From positions 158,107,553 to 158,171,552 of the forward strand of contig NC_134700.1 in the NCBI RefSeq assembly GCF_043290135.1: DNA of 64,000 nucleotides, in the 5' to 3' direction. The translations under genes were made by a program, and so were the position numbers. The notes below the pieces were generated by a model. The model made no database searches, was not told where the DNA came from, and saw nothing but the letters and a program-made list of their open reading frames with translations. Shown here in pieces: positions 24,025-35,322 of the stretch. Each line of letters begins with the position of its first letter. The stretch's first letter is position 1. Source of the stretch: Rhipicephalus microplus (Eukaryota; Arthropoda; Arachnida; Ixodida; Ixodidae).

Positions 24025-24724
24025 GCCATGTTTAACGCACACGTAAAAAAGGCCATGTTTTAACGCACACGCACGCAGCATATTTGCATTTCATATTCGT
24101 CAAAATGCGACTTTGAGGCTGTGAAACCAACCCGCAGCTTTGTGCTTCGCAACGTAATCCCGCTAAAGTAAGGAGCCTTCAAGTGGTGCTGTCATGTCGC
24201 TTTTTTATATATTTTTAAAGCGGCGAGGCAGCTACAAGTATTGTGGATTCACCTATGAACCTCTTGGGTACCGGGGACTTAATATCCTTGGGGACAAGTA
24301 TGTGTTTAGAGCATCAGTTTATCGTGAACACGACGCAGCGCGTGCACAGAGAACGCGAAACGCAATCCACATTCATACGCTTATGTTTACTTGTATGATG
24401 CATTTCTACTCACGGTAATGCTTGCTGACGATGGTAAAGTTGTCCAGGATGACTATAATAGTCGGTTTTTAAATTTGCGTCGAAGATATTTATGCTTTCT
24501 GGGATGCTCACTGAGTAAGCAGAGAGACTACGCGTCGTCTGCACTCTCCAGGGCTGTCGGCGCTCCCTGTCGGCTCGGCTCGAACTGGACGCGACGGTGC
24601 AATAGAATGGAAAGCGCGGGGATCGAGCGGGCACAGAAAGTATATAGGAGACTATGGTTTGAGTATTCGTACTTTGCAGTTAAGAGTTCAATTCTCACTG
24701 GTACATAGGAGGCTATGTACCAGC

Positions 24725-25440
24725 TAAGCGTTTTTCATCTGCGGAACATAGGGGCGCGTCAGTCGAGAGTTGTTCGAGACTAGCAACTGTGCACCACTGT
24801 TTCAGAGGCTATGCAAAGTGTTGCGTTGTTGCATGGTCGGCCACAGGTGACGCTAGCGACCGAGAACATTTTCAAAATGAAGGAGAAAAAGGGTGTGGCA
24901 GCTGTTTTTTTTTTTCTCATGCGGCAGGCATCTTCCTAGAGGAGGTGTTGGCGTACACGCATGTGTTTACTCTTAAGTGAAACGACGTCACTGGGGTACC
25001 TTTCGTCGTGTCGGTGAAACGACGGGCACAGTTGGCGGATAGTAGGTGAAAGACGTCGTCTGCGTTTGTCCTCCTTGGTTTTTGTCCGCCGATTTCCGCC
25101 GCCTCGAACGACGTACAAGACACGCGCGGGGCAACGCTGATCGTACTTTCGCGAGAAATTTTCTCGCTTTTTGCAAGCGTGGATGACTGGCGTCGTCTGG
25201 TGTCGTCTTTCGAACTCTTTCGAGAAGGAGGGAGTGGAACCGCCATCTTAATCAGAATTACAGCGCATGTGGCCTGCATAGGCGTCGGCTGAGCGTCCCA
25301 TCGTAATCGTATGTAGCCACGTCTCGTTAGTTCTTGAACCGGCCGTAGAAAGCGGTACCTGTACAAATAATAAAATGCATATATGCCGAAAAATGCAAAT
25401 GGTACGATACTAGAGGACGTTACTTGTAGTATGATAAATA
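24725..25440. other. No gene recognised
   Basis: A 149-codon minus-strand ORF (25366-24917) is open, and no domain was recognised in it. It was not called. Confidence 0.4.
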
Positions 25441-25735
25441 ATAAAAATCACAGAATATCCATGGAGTGAGTGATGATGAGAGGGGCGAAGCGTCCATCAT
25501 CCTCTCCATGCTTCCGGCCGTCCGTTCGGTCTTGCTTCCGTCCGTCCATGCATCCGTCCATCCACCCGTCCGTCTTCTCGTGCGTCCATCGGTGCGTCCG
25601 TCCATGCGTCCGTCCATGCGTTCGTCCATGTGTCCATCCTTCTGTCCATTCGTGTGTCAAACAGACAGACAGGCAGACGAACGCGGCCAGTGGATAAAAT
25701 ACGGTTCTCGAATAAAAATGACAGGATATCCACGG
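25440..25735 (+). repeat. GTCC-rich minisatellite element, copy A
   Basis: Begins with the family head atatccatggagtgagtg and gaggggcgaagcg (about 25456-25497), followed by degenerate cgtccgtccatg repeats. Translations give periodic Pro-Ser-Val-Arg strings in one direction and Met-Asp-Gly-Arg in the other, which reflects the repeat and not a protein. Confidence 0.8.
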
Positions 25736-26466
25736 AGTGAATGATGGAGAGTGCGGCGAAGCATTCGTCCGTCCATTCATTCTTGCTTCCGTCCGTCCAC
25801 GTGTCCGTCTGGGTGACCGTCCATGCATTCATCCGCCCGTCCGTGCGTGCGCCTGTACGTGCGTCCGTCCCTGCGTCCGTTCATGCGTCCATCCATGCAT
25901 CTGTTTGTGTGTCCGTTCGTCCATCTCTTCAACACTCCAAGTACCACCATCTCGCATCTTTTCATCATATATTTCCCATATATAAGCACCGCCATCCAGC
26001 GGACGTTCCAAGGAGTAAAGGAGAGGTGACACACGCACACTTTCTTACGGCTTGCGCTTCGGGTCTACTTCCCACCTTTAACAACCTCGAGTTCATGGTA
26101 TATACTAGTTCACTGTATTCATGGCACTGCGGCTCAACGCTCGCTAAACCTTTCTAAAGATAATGAGGTTACACCCAGCGAGTATAACGTAGCAACCATT
26201 TCTTGTCAGATAGTGCTCAATGTACATGCCAATGGCTGCTAATGTGGATCGGAGCGTGCGCGTTAACTAAAAGCCGCATGCTCCTGTCTCTCATTCCCCC
26301 TTAGCAGCCATTGGCATGTACATTGAGCATTATCTTTAACTGTTCAACAACACACAAAAGAAATCTCTCACCGGCACCGCCTTGGAGGTCAAAATGTTAT
26401 ACTTGTTACACACTACAATGGCTACGAGGGACGAACGGGTGCCGCTATAAAAAGCTTCGCCCCCAA
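25716..26466 (+). repeat. GTCC-rich minisatellite element, copy B
   Basis: The head (atatccacggagtgaatg, gcggcgaagc) lies at 25723-25762, the minisatellite at about 25766-25940, and then a unique body that is repeated in inverted orientation at 46573-47350. The tail is aagcttcgcccccaaaaa near 26452-26469. Head and tail share the inverted motif ggggcgaagc. No coding function is supported. Confidence 0.8.
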
Positions 26467-26973
26467 AAAGTATGATACGCACAAAGCGGCCGCTGCTCGC
26501 GCTCGAAGACGGAACCCCGATGTGCGAGCGCGCGAGAAAATGTGATTGACGTCACACGAAGACGTTGGTGATCGCGTGTACGTCTGCGGTGCTGTGCGCT
26601 AGGGGGCGCGGTGTAGTAAAATAAAAGCCGTCTTGGCGCACGCGCGCGTTCAGGAGGTCGGTGGATGGAGAAGGCTGCAGAGCGGCGTGCGCGCAAGGCG
26701 GCGGCGGCTCGCGCTCGAAGACGCTACTAGAGTAAAGTGCCAACCACTGGCACGCGTGCAGAAGCGTGCCGTGAAGCTGCGTGGCGATGCCGGAAAGATC
26801 CCGGCGTACGTGGACGGGAGGCCGAAGCGGCTGGACAGCGGCGTATGGACCAAGCTTCGCCTTACTCTCCATCATTGAACCCGTGTATTTGCTGTCATTT
26901 TTAATGGGGGCGCACTTGTTGAAGGCCCTGAATAAACACTAATTAGTATTTGTCCAAAAAAGAACAACCACCT

Positions 26974-26975
<2 letters not shown>
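26467..26975. other. GC-rich segment ending in an inverted head motif
   Basis: No gene recognised. At 26852-26878 the reverse complement of the minisatellite-element head appears (agcttcgccttactctcc), so this may be the other boundary of a larger compound element with 25736-25762. Confidence 0.45.

Positions 26976-27038
<63 letters not shown>
26976..27038. repeat. (ATT)n microsatellite
   Basis: About 21 consecutive ATT units. Confidence 0.95.
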
Positions 27039-27111
27039 GCTATCGTATATCATCTGCGCGTGAATGTTAGAGGAGGCGCCGCTTCCTGGTACGCGCGGAA
27101 GTGAAGTCATG

Positions 27112-27351
27112 ATCGAATGATATCATGGGCGTAACGTCCCAAAACCACCCTATGATTATGAGAGACGCCATAGTAGAGGGCTCCGGAAATTTTGACCACC
27201 TGGGGTTCTTTAACGTGCACCTAAATCTGAGCACACGGGCCTACAGCATATCCACCTCCATCGAAAATGCAGCCGCCGCAGCCGGGATTCGGTTCCACGA
27301 CCTTCGGTTCAGCAGCCGAGTACCTTAGCCACTAGGCTACCGTTGCGGGTC
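27112..27351 (-). repeat. tRNA-derived SINE (Ruka-like), copy 3, with target duplication
   Basis: Minus-strand SINE flanked by the exact 12-mer agtgaagtcatg at 27100-27111 and 27352-27363. That is direct evidence of target-primed insertion. The promoter-box head is at the right end. Confidence 0.85.
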
Positions 27352-27363
27352 AGTGAAGTCATG

Positions 27364-27650
27364 GGGAGTTTTGTTTCGCAGCCTTTCTTTTTAATTAACC
27401 CGAGAAAACTATCACGCAATCGGCACGTTGCTTAAGACATGGCATTTACTTTCATTGTAATTGGATACAATTGTTCTACATTTTAACAATTAGCATATTC
27501 TGAAGTTCTGCGCTGTACAACATTCGAGTAAAAACGTAAAAACATATTTCTTTTTTTATTTTGCCGATTAATACTTGACCTTTAGAAGTTATGTGCCTCG
27601 TTATTATTTCCTATATATTTACAGGTAATGAGATCTTTTATAAACACGTA
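27364..27650. other. AT-rich intergenic DNA
   Basis: Nothing recognised apart from lying 3' of the M13 gene. Confidence 0.4.
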
Positions 27651-27651
27651 C

Positions 27652-27657
27652 TTTATT
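27652..27657 (-). promoter_or_regulatory. Polyadenylation signal of the M13 gene
   Basis: TTTATT on the plus strand is AATAAA on the minus strand, about 77 bp after the stop codon. Confidence 0.55.
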
Positions 27658-27733
27658 ATTATTGATGATGTAAGTCGAATAATAAATTACTGCTGGAAAG
27701 AAAAAAGTTACATCATAGTGGAGAACTTTCCGG

Positions 27734-29878
27734 TCATACTAGGAGGCAACGGTGACGAGGCACCATTGGCTGGCCTTCGGTGCAATCAAAGAGCGCCGCG
27801 AACTTTAAAGAGCTCATGGCGGCCGCGTTGCACAGATGCCTGGCCCAGCGCGTCTTGCCAGTTGGATGGAACGGGTCTTCAGGCTCGCCCAAATAGTAGC
27901 AATATCGTTCGAAGAACGTTTTCGTCACCGCGTTCTCCGTGCGAAGTGATGACCACGGGGTACCGTCAACGGTGCTGCCCCGCTGGACGTAGTCTTCCGC
28001 CACTTGAAAGGCAGTCGTCCAATACTCCAGCGTGTTTCTAAAGTCGTCCTCCGACGACGCGTCGATGCCGGAAGCGTTCAGGTCCCGAAAAGCCCTCTCC
28101 AGACAGGTACCAAAAAGGGTCATTGCGGTTGCGGTCTTGTGCAGCGAATCGTCCATGCTAGAGTCGGGGTCCGTCGCTGTGCACTTCCCGGGGACAGCCG
28201 GCCCACTGCAAGACTGGATATCCACGGATGCTTCGAGAATTTTCGAGACTATGGCGACACCTAGTGTGGCGGCGTTGAGCTGCTTAGGCTGGCCGTGGCA
28301 GAAGAAGGGCGCCTGTAGGTAACGGGGTGGGAGAGTCACGCTGACGCCTCCGCGACTGTCGGTGAGCGCTACCGACTCCGTTAGACTCGCCAGGTTGCTG
28401 AATTTCAGCTTGTACAGAATCGCGAAATGCGTACGAAGTTCGAGGAGGTTACGATAGAGGCTGTCTGGACGAAGGTTCCACATGAGGAGGCGTATGGTGG
28501 GGCAAGATAGGTTCACGAGACTCGGCGCGATTATATATACGCTCCGTGAAGAGCTCGTCGACTGGTTCGTAGTGACCGGCGAGTCAGAGCTATTGGCGGA
28601 TACGAGTCGTCGCTTTATGTTTGTTATCATGGATCGCGACAATGAAAGAGCGTCCGTGGTGACGTCGCCAGGATAGAAGAGTTTAGACTCTAGCTGGTAC
28701 CAGATCTCCCCAGTGACGTGCCGCACGAGAGCGAAGCAAAGGTTTTGGCGCCGTCTGTGCACGTGGGCGACGAGTATTTCTTCCGGCAGAAGAATGTATG
28801 TCAAAAGGTAAACAGCCACCTCATCTCGGTTCAGGTGCACGAACAAGGTTTCTAGCGCGTTGTCCAAGTTCTCAAAGCCCCTAACCAGGACGTCGTAGTC
28901 CCTAGAGAACGCAAGGGGGCTACCGCTGAAGGCGACGTGCCAGTCTACGCGTGTCAGGTCCGCCCGAATGCTGGCCAGTGTCTCCAAAGACACCCTTCTA
29001 GTGCGGCGCGAGGAATTCCACCTTTCTTGGAGATCGTAGTCGACCGCGAGCAGCCTGTCGACGTCAATCTTCTCGTTGCCCCTATCGATGTCGAGAGCTT
29101 GGGCGGCTGCTCCGAGCAGGAAGCTCAGCGTGTCATTGTCAACGAAGACGGAAAGTGGTGGACGAACGTCGAGGAAGTAAGTTCCCTGGCCGTCGGTGGC
29201 GAAGAAGATGTACGTTGACGCACCTCGCTCCAAGGACAGAATGGCCTGGAACTGAATCATTCTTGCGGGCGTGTCAAGGCGTCGCAGCAAGCCTCTCGTC
29301 ACTGTTCGGACGACGTTGAAAAACTCGTTCGCGTGTTGTTCCTTGTTGAAGGACAGCCCACCCGAAGAGACGAAGTACAGACAAGACCTGTAAAGAAGGG
29401 CGATGATGGCGGTGGCCGCGTCGTGGCCACCGTGGCGAAGGCTGTCGTCGCTTGACTCGGCCAGAGCTGCGATACGCTTTTCCAGGGCTCGCACTACGGT
29501 GTGGTGCTTGTTGCAGACAAAGCTGTAGAAGTCCTCGCAGGCGTCGACCCTCGTGCCATTGGACTCATCGTTATTCAGCCGCTGCTGCTCCCGCTCGCAG
29601 CTGACATCTAGCTCTTGGAGGTGCTCTTCCGCCAAGGACGCCTGGGGGGAGCCAGCAGAGTGGCGCAGCCAGAGGAATACCAACAACGTGACGATGGCCA
29701 TGACAGCGATGGTTACGAACAAATACGCGGCGCGATTGTTGCCCCCGCCGAGTGAGGAACGTCCTATGCGGCTGTCATCTTGCGAAGGGCTCAACAGGCC
29801 GCCACTGCAGGGTGACGATGGATACCAGGCAGGCAGGCGTGTAAGACGCCTTCTACAGGGTGGTGTAGCTGTGTGCAT
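27734..29878 (-). CDS. M13 (neprilysin/ECE-like) membrane protein, probably inactive
   Basis: The first Met in frame is at 29878, giving 714 residues, near the family's usual 700-770. It is a type II membrane protein: about 50 basic, Ser/Pro-rich cytosolic residues, one hydrophobic span at about 50-71 (YLFVTIAVMAIVTLLVFLWL), then the ectodomain. The M13 signature CEDFYSFVCNKH begins at about residue 114. The end has the paired Cys pattern of the family (CYYLGEP, ARHLCNAA, FDCTEGQP, RHRCLLV). Active M13 enzymes are zinc peptidases that cut small peptides outside the cell. Here HExxH is absent: the expected position (about 530-550) reads LGVAIVSKILEAS, and no ExxxD follows. It is uninterrupted over 2.1 kb without introns, so it looks maintained as a pseudoenzyme, or it is a young retrocopy. 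Confidence 0.88.
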   Translation of the reverse strand: MHTATPPCRRRLTRLPAWYPSSPCSGGLLSPSQDDSRIGRSSLGGGNNRAAYLFVTIAVMAIVTLLVFLWLRHSAGSPQASLAEEHLQELDVSCEREQQRLNNDESNGTRVDACEDFYSFVCNKHHTVVRALEKRIAALAESSDDSLRHGGHDAATAIIALLYRSCLYFVSSGGLSFNKEQHANEFFNVVRTVTRGLLRRLDTPARMIQFQAILSLERGASTYIFFATDGQGTYFLDVRPPLSVFVDNDTLSFLLGAAAQALDIDRGNEKIDVDRLLAVDYDLQERWNSSRRTRRVSLETLASIRADLTRVDWHVAFSGSPLAFSRDYDVLVRGFENLDNALETLFVHLNRDEVAVYLLTYILLPEEILVAHVHRRRQNLCFALVRHVTGEIWYQLESKLFYPGDVTTDALSLSRSMITNIKRRLVSANSSDSPVTTNQSTSSSRSVYIIAPSLVNLSCPTIRLLMWNLRPDSLYRNLLELRTHFAILYKLKFSNLASLTESVALTDSRGGVSVTLPPRYLQAPFFCHGQPKQLNAATLGVAIVSKILEASVDIQSCSGPAVPGKCTATDPDSSMDDSLHKTATAMTLFGTCLERAFRDLNASGIDASSEDDFRNTLEYWTTAFQVAEDYVQRGSTVDGTPWSSLRTENAVTKTFFERYCYYLGEPEDPFHPTGKTRWARHLCNAAAMSSLKFAALFDCTEGQPMVPRHRCLLV

Positions 29879-32800
29879 TCTGTTTTTCTCCTCAGTGCTG
29901 CTGTCTCCGAACAATCGCGCTTACCCACCGCGGGACATTTGGTCATGAAGATAGGCAAATTGCTGGCTCCCGCCCTTGAAGCGCCACTCAAGTTGTGTTG
30001 TCTTAGGCTTCTTTGATTTCACGAGACTTTGCAGAAAGATGTAGTTCACTGGAAAGTCAGAATAGAGCTCGCATATCGCACAGGCAAGCCACACAACAGA
30101 ACTCACGAGAACGTCACCGTCGTCTTCTTCTGCGCCTCGTGGCACGTAACACAAACAGCGCTTTACCAGACCACATCAATGATTATATTTAAATAGAATG
30201 TCCGAATACCTTAACGTGAAACATGAAACAGAAGTAAGCTTATGCTCTGCAAAAAATATGCAAAAGACCGTGCCCTGTTGCTGTTAGAAACCCACGAAGA
30301 AATAGCGGGAGATATCAGCTTTATTGAGGAAAAGAAAAACGAAATCGGCAGATACCAAGCTAAAGGGAAATCTGGCGCTAGTGAGCTGCTGGGTGCAAGG
30401 GAATTACGGGATATGTGAGCTTCGAACTTGATTCGGATTTGTATATCTCGAATACGTGCCTGGCTTTGCGTTAAAATGATTGATTTTCACAAAAAAAAAA
30501 ACGTGATAAGCAATTTTTTTTCGTCGTTGCATGGAAGCGTGTTTTGTTTAAGACTGGAAGCGTTTAGGATGTACAATTTTACGGAGTGTAAGTAGTAACC
30601 AATGGTTGCTAAACTTGGCAGGCAGATGACAAAGCGAGCGTTTCCTCCGCCCCTTTCGCCGTTTGGTTGTGCCGTCAAAGTAAGTGGACTTTCATTTTGC
30701 AATATTATACGCGTGGATGCGATACTTTATAAACTTTTCGTTTTAGAGAACCTTTACTTACAAAAGCAGTCGTGTTCGCTTTTGAGCCGAAGCCTCGCTC
30801 AACAACAGCCAACTCAATTCTCGCAGGCACATATACAGCCATCATTCCCAGCCAAGGAGGTTCCTTGTTCCCAGCCACGCAGGAAGGAAAGGTAGGAGAG
30901 GCCCTGACGTCACTCGTTGTGAAGCCGCGATGAAGCCGCAAGTCAGCCATATTGACTGGACGAATTCTCCTCTCTTGTTTACATCCAAATGTAAAGCAGA
31001 AGGCACGACTCTTTCTCCGACTCAGAAAGCACGTGAGCTGCTCAGTGCGCGTGTCGCGACGATCCGAAACTAATGGAATGGGGCTCAACACTCTGGGCCA
31101 GCGCGACACATTCGGCAAAATTATTTCGTCCGAGTATTAACAGCGAGTAACAGCTCACCGACAACGAAGCAAGTACAAAAGGACGCGCGCTAGATGCGCT
31201 GACAACAGTGAGTGTTTTCACTTCATTAATTGAGCAACAGACAACACGATCAGTCGTGCGCCTTCTACAGTTGCCTTCCACCACGCGGCTGACGCAGCGT
31301 CCGGCCACTGTGTCCTTGTTCCGCGTGAAACTCACCGGCGTCAGCATTCTGCGACCATGGTGACTTTGAGCACGGTGCAAGTGACACTTGAACGCGGTTT
31401 CTCTTACGTTGAGATTACATGCAATGCTGGGGGAGAGTATTCGAAGCGGAAAAGAGAAGGTGTTTTAATACACACATGCAAGTTGTTACTGTACACACAC
31501 AACACGAAACAACATATGTGCACTTGATCCTCATTGCGTCTTGCTGGGCTCAACAGTGTCGTCCGTTGTCACAAGCAGGAGCACTGCCCAACCGTCACTG
31601 ACCTGCAAGGCGTTCGTCGTCGTTCCGCTTCGTCATGGTGCCCAACGCAATTTCGCTGAACACTAATTGCTTCAACCACGTCATCCGCCGCACGACACAT
31701 GAATATGCGCTCGTTCTACGCACTGTTGAAACCCCGTGATGGACGAAATGATTCATAAACGTTGCTAAGAGTCTAGTAACTGCCAGGAGAACACTGCGCA
31801 ACCAATAACGAGGTGCAGAGCACGGATATTGTCCGCCACGGCTTAGCAGGAGACCTGGGGAGGCACACATGCCGCCGCCAGCCGCAGCCGCTCACTGCTA
31901 GACCAGCTCCACTCCGCAACACGTAACTATACCAACGCCGTCATTGTGTCCAGTGAATATGGCCGCCATGATGTCATTTGCTCCACACTTTTCATGTAGC
32001 GCGCCGGCTGGGCATGCCCTCTCCTATCTTTCCTGCCTCCGTGTTTCCAGTGCTCCAACGGGGCACCCTGGAAATTCACATAGACGGTGGCGCCACACTT
32101 CCCTCTATATACTCGGTTTCAGAAGTTTCCTTCAGCCCTGTGGAGGCTACAAGCCCCTTAGCCAATATGAAGGGCGCTTAGTCTCTCCGCATGTTCACGC
32201 CGTGTCGTCTCCTCACCACATCCACGGCGTCTGCTCAATGAATTGTAGTTATTAGGGCTAGTTTAATAACGTGAAAATGCATCAAAGCTTTCATACAAGC
32301 AACTACACCGGAAACTTGACGAGACGTGAATTTGTTGCTCTGGTGAAGATTGGTAGAATTTCATGCCGGTGGATATCTTCACGTTGTGGCTGTTGTCTCG
32401 GACGCTGCACGTGGCTCTCGTGTGTGTGTTTCTTCGTCGACGCGTTTCTTCGCGTCTCCCGCTGCAGTGCTGCTTTTCCCTCTTTCTTGTTTCTCCCGAA
32501 AGAAGATCCGACGTGCACGGAAAGCTTTGCGAGGTTGCATGTCCGATATTTGGCGATGCAGCGTTTTTGGTCTGATGATGCAGTCCAAACACTGCCTCGA
32601 CGCGTTAGGCTTAGCGGGTGCAGCTAAGCAAGCAGCATATCTCGCTAATATTGACAATACGTACCTGATGCTTTAGTCCCAGAGTGAGATGAAACAAATT
32701 GATGTCTGATTTCACCATTTGTTTACTGCATGCTGTCAGCACAAGAGGTGTGTAGCGAGAACAAGTCGGGATCGAAGCGGGCAGTCACTCCTGCATGGGT

Positions 32801-34508
32801 GCTGCGATGTTCATTTGCAAACGCAGTTATATAGGTGGTAACCAACACAAATAAATAAATGCGTAAGAAATAAATGCTGAGAAGAATAAACATATCATGT
32901 ATCAATGTGGCGTCGAACACATTAAACAAACGCCAATTCTAGCCAACCCTGGCGATTGGAGCCAGCAACTGTTGCGGGTGAGAGAGAGAGTGACGTCACG
33001 CGCAGCGGTGACTTGACTTACTTGGTATCGTTCCAACAACTATGGTGGGAGGAACGCGGTGCACTCTAAGGCAAAATTACCCGAAAAAGAAGTAACGGAG
33101 CCCAATAGGCACGCGCGATGAACGGATAGACCGTTGAGGAGCAACCACAGAGGAAAGCGCGCCGCGCGCAAACCACTTAGTCTGCAAACACGCTCCAAAG
33201 GGATGAACCACCCGGGAATTCCAGGTGGTGGTGGTAGCGGTTAAAGATGAGAAAAGGCACCTAATTTCTGCAACCCGGTCGGGAGCAAGGCGCAGTGCCT
33301 AGAGATTGCAGGCAGTGCGAAAAGCGTTGCCAAAGTGACTAGCCATTCTTCTCCTCCTCTACTGGCTCAGTCTTTCCCCGTATTTTGCTGGCGACGGTTC
33401 GCGTTGCCTCACGCTCGGAGTGCTCGACCACGGCCGCCTGGATTCGAAGATCTAGGAATTACGACATGGTGCTTGTGTGTACGCTTGGATGAGCGTGGGT
33501 TGCTGCTTTTACGCTTCGCTGCACCCATGAAGTCTGGAGCAAGTCTCGACACGCCACGCCGCGCTGTATATCTCTGGCTTCAAGACAGTCACGACCAACA
33601 CACGACAGCAACAGTTGGGAAGGCCAATATGGCGGCCGAGAAGACAGCAGGCCTATCGGATATATACTTCAGTCCGACTCAGGGCAGAAATCAGCGCTGG
33701 ATTCTTTCGCAAGTATGTGATAATTTTTTAGTCTACTCTACTTGTCGCGTGTGCGATACGGATCGCACTTGCCGGCAACCGGCTCGGTCGTGTTGTATAT
33801 CGCACGCACGAAAGGCACCGCAAAGGTCAGCTTGGGCGTCTGCAGTTCGCCTGTGCTTTGCGACCGCCTGCACATTGGCCACCATGGCCGTCGTCCTCCC
33901 GTACGCTCGCTCATCGAGTGCTCGCCTGTCTTCGCCACCGCCGCAATGAGCTCCGGGCTCACGATATTGGGCTGAGACTTCGTCGCTGTGTTGGGAGTCG
34001 TCGAAAACACGTTGCGGGTTCTCGTAAAGAGCTTGGTTGTAGTATGTCTCGCGCTATAAGTGCACCAGCACGGGCTGGCAGGCTTTCGCTAGTGTCGGAG
34101 CTCAGTGAAAAATGGTCGCCATTACAGTTGGCTCTACCGTCAGTAGGTCGCAAGCAGCTCGGCGCTGTCCGTTAGCCGCGGCGGCGGACTGGCGTTCGCG
34201 CGCTGCACTCGCTCGAGTTTGTGGAAAAGAGCCGCATTACCGTCGATTTCTTCGGCATTAGCTCCAAACCAGCTCGGCGCTGTTCGTGGTGGCGGCCAAG
34301 CGTGCGCTCGCTCTCCTGTTCGAAGTTCGCTGGCGGCAGACACTCCGCGTGCAGCGCCGTGTTTGGTCTCGCGTTCGTTTGCTCGAGCTGGACGACGTCG
34401 CTCGCTTAGGACTCGCCGACATGTTAGCGGCATGGTGGTTCGCGGAGTTGTGGCTGCGGCTGCCACTCTTCAGCTGTTGCGCTACGGGGATCGAAATGAG
34501 TCTTTGAC
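29879..34508. other. Long intergenic region, no gene supported
   Basis: Several ORFs of 60-200 codons were inspected without finding domains. 33340-34480 is rich in CpG and GC and could be promoter or untranslated sequence for the unit at 34509. A ggtggtggtggtag run near 33223 and a gagagagag run near 32985 are simple repeats. Confidence 0.4.
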
Positions 34509-34983
34509 GATGTGTGACATCACGGTGAAATTATTAGCTTGTCATAACTCACGTATGTTCTCATTTCACTTTGCACGTATTTCCCATATGCATTTGTATT
34601 CATCCTTTGCACGTGTGACTCACTATTTTGCATACTTATTGTGCAGCCGTGGGTACACACCATCCTGAAGACTGTGTGCGCTGGCATATGCAATGCCTGT
34701 CATCCATCTCTTTCGCCAGAGCAGCTTCAGAAGGACTGTGTGAGATGTGAAGGTAAAGTTATTTGTGTGTCATATTTTACACGCATGTTTTTATATTAAC
34801 GTGCATGTACTTGTCATATGCGTGCATCTTCATCTTCTGTCACGTGCGACGAACTATTTTTGCTATACTATTGTACGTGCAGCCGTGGGAGCACAACAGG
34901 CAGAAGGCTGCGTGCGCTGGCGTCTGCAATGCCTGTCATTTATCGCTTCCGTCGGAGGAGCTCCACAAGGAGTGAACAAGATG
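34509..34983 (+). repeat. Tandem duplication of an exon-like unit
   Basis: Two copies of about 237 bp lie head to tail. Each has an intron-like AT-rich part, a GTGCAG acceptor (34642-34647 and 34876-34881, approximate) and an exon-like part beginning ccgtggg. Read in the best-conserved frame they give Cys-rich pieces: CAGICNACHPSLSPEQLQ in copy 1 and CAGVCNACHLSLPSEELH in copy 2. Substitutions between copies fall partly at synonymous sites. The parent gene was not recognised, and an alternative frame is also open in both copies. Confidence 0.5.
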
Positions 34984-35322
34984 TGATAACGAGACTGGAC
35001 TTGTACACTTCACCATGAATTCACTTATTAAAAGAATGGGGAAACTTCGTGTGTATGTAGAAAAATGAAAGACTTCGATGTCTCACTTTTGTCTTTCGTT
35101 GTTGCCATGACTGCGAAAGCAGTTACACATAGGTGGCTAACTACTTTTTCGCGTGTTCTTTTCTGCGCAATTTGATGCTCACTGTGCAGAAAAACAGGCG
35201 AAAAAAGTATTAGGCCTGGCGGAAAATAAACAAAAAACAATGCTTGAACTGGAGATAAAAAAGTTCATCCGATTGGAGTACTTGAGTGGATCAACCGTCC
35301 ATCCGGTGGGGTGCAACTGTAA

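Larger units (their letters stand above)
22553..24716 (+). mobile_element. P-like DNA transposon carrying a THAP gene
   Basis: The direct 8-mer gtaccagc flanks both sides exactly (22545-22552 and 24717-24724), the length of P-superfamily target duplications. The left end catagcctcctatgt is inverted at the right as acataggaggctat. An additional inner copy of the terminal sequence lies at 24632-24657 and matches the left end further inward (through ctttctgtg and gctcga). The interior has one THAP-type ORF, an AATAAA at 23833-23838 and a strong hairpin at 23974-24024. At about 2.16 kb it is shorter than an autonomous P element. Confidence 0.7.

Noticed and set aside
24917..25366. 149-codon minus-strand ORF
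   Set aside because: No recognisable domain or splice context; kept only as an unassigned stretch.
25448..26157. Pro-Ser-Val-Arg and Met-Asp-Gly-Arg repeat ORFs
   Set aside because: Products of the GTCC minisatellite on both strands; the same occurs at 37743-38084 and 46778-47391.
33335..33949. 204-codon ORF in GC-rich DNA
   Set aside because: No domain, biased composition, overlapping ORFs on the other strand; more likely a CpG-rich promoter or untranslated region.
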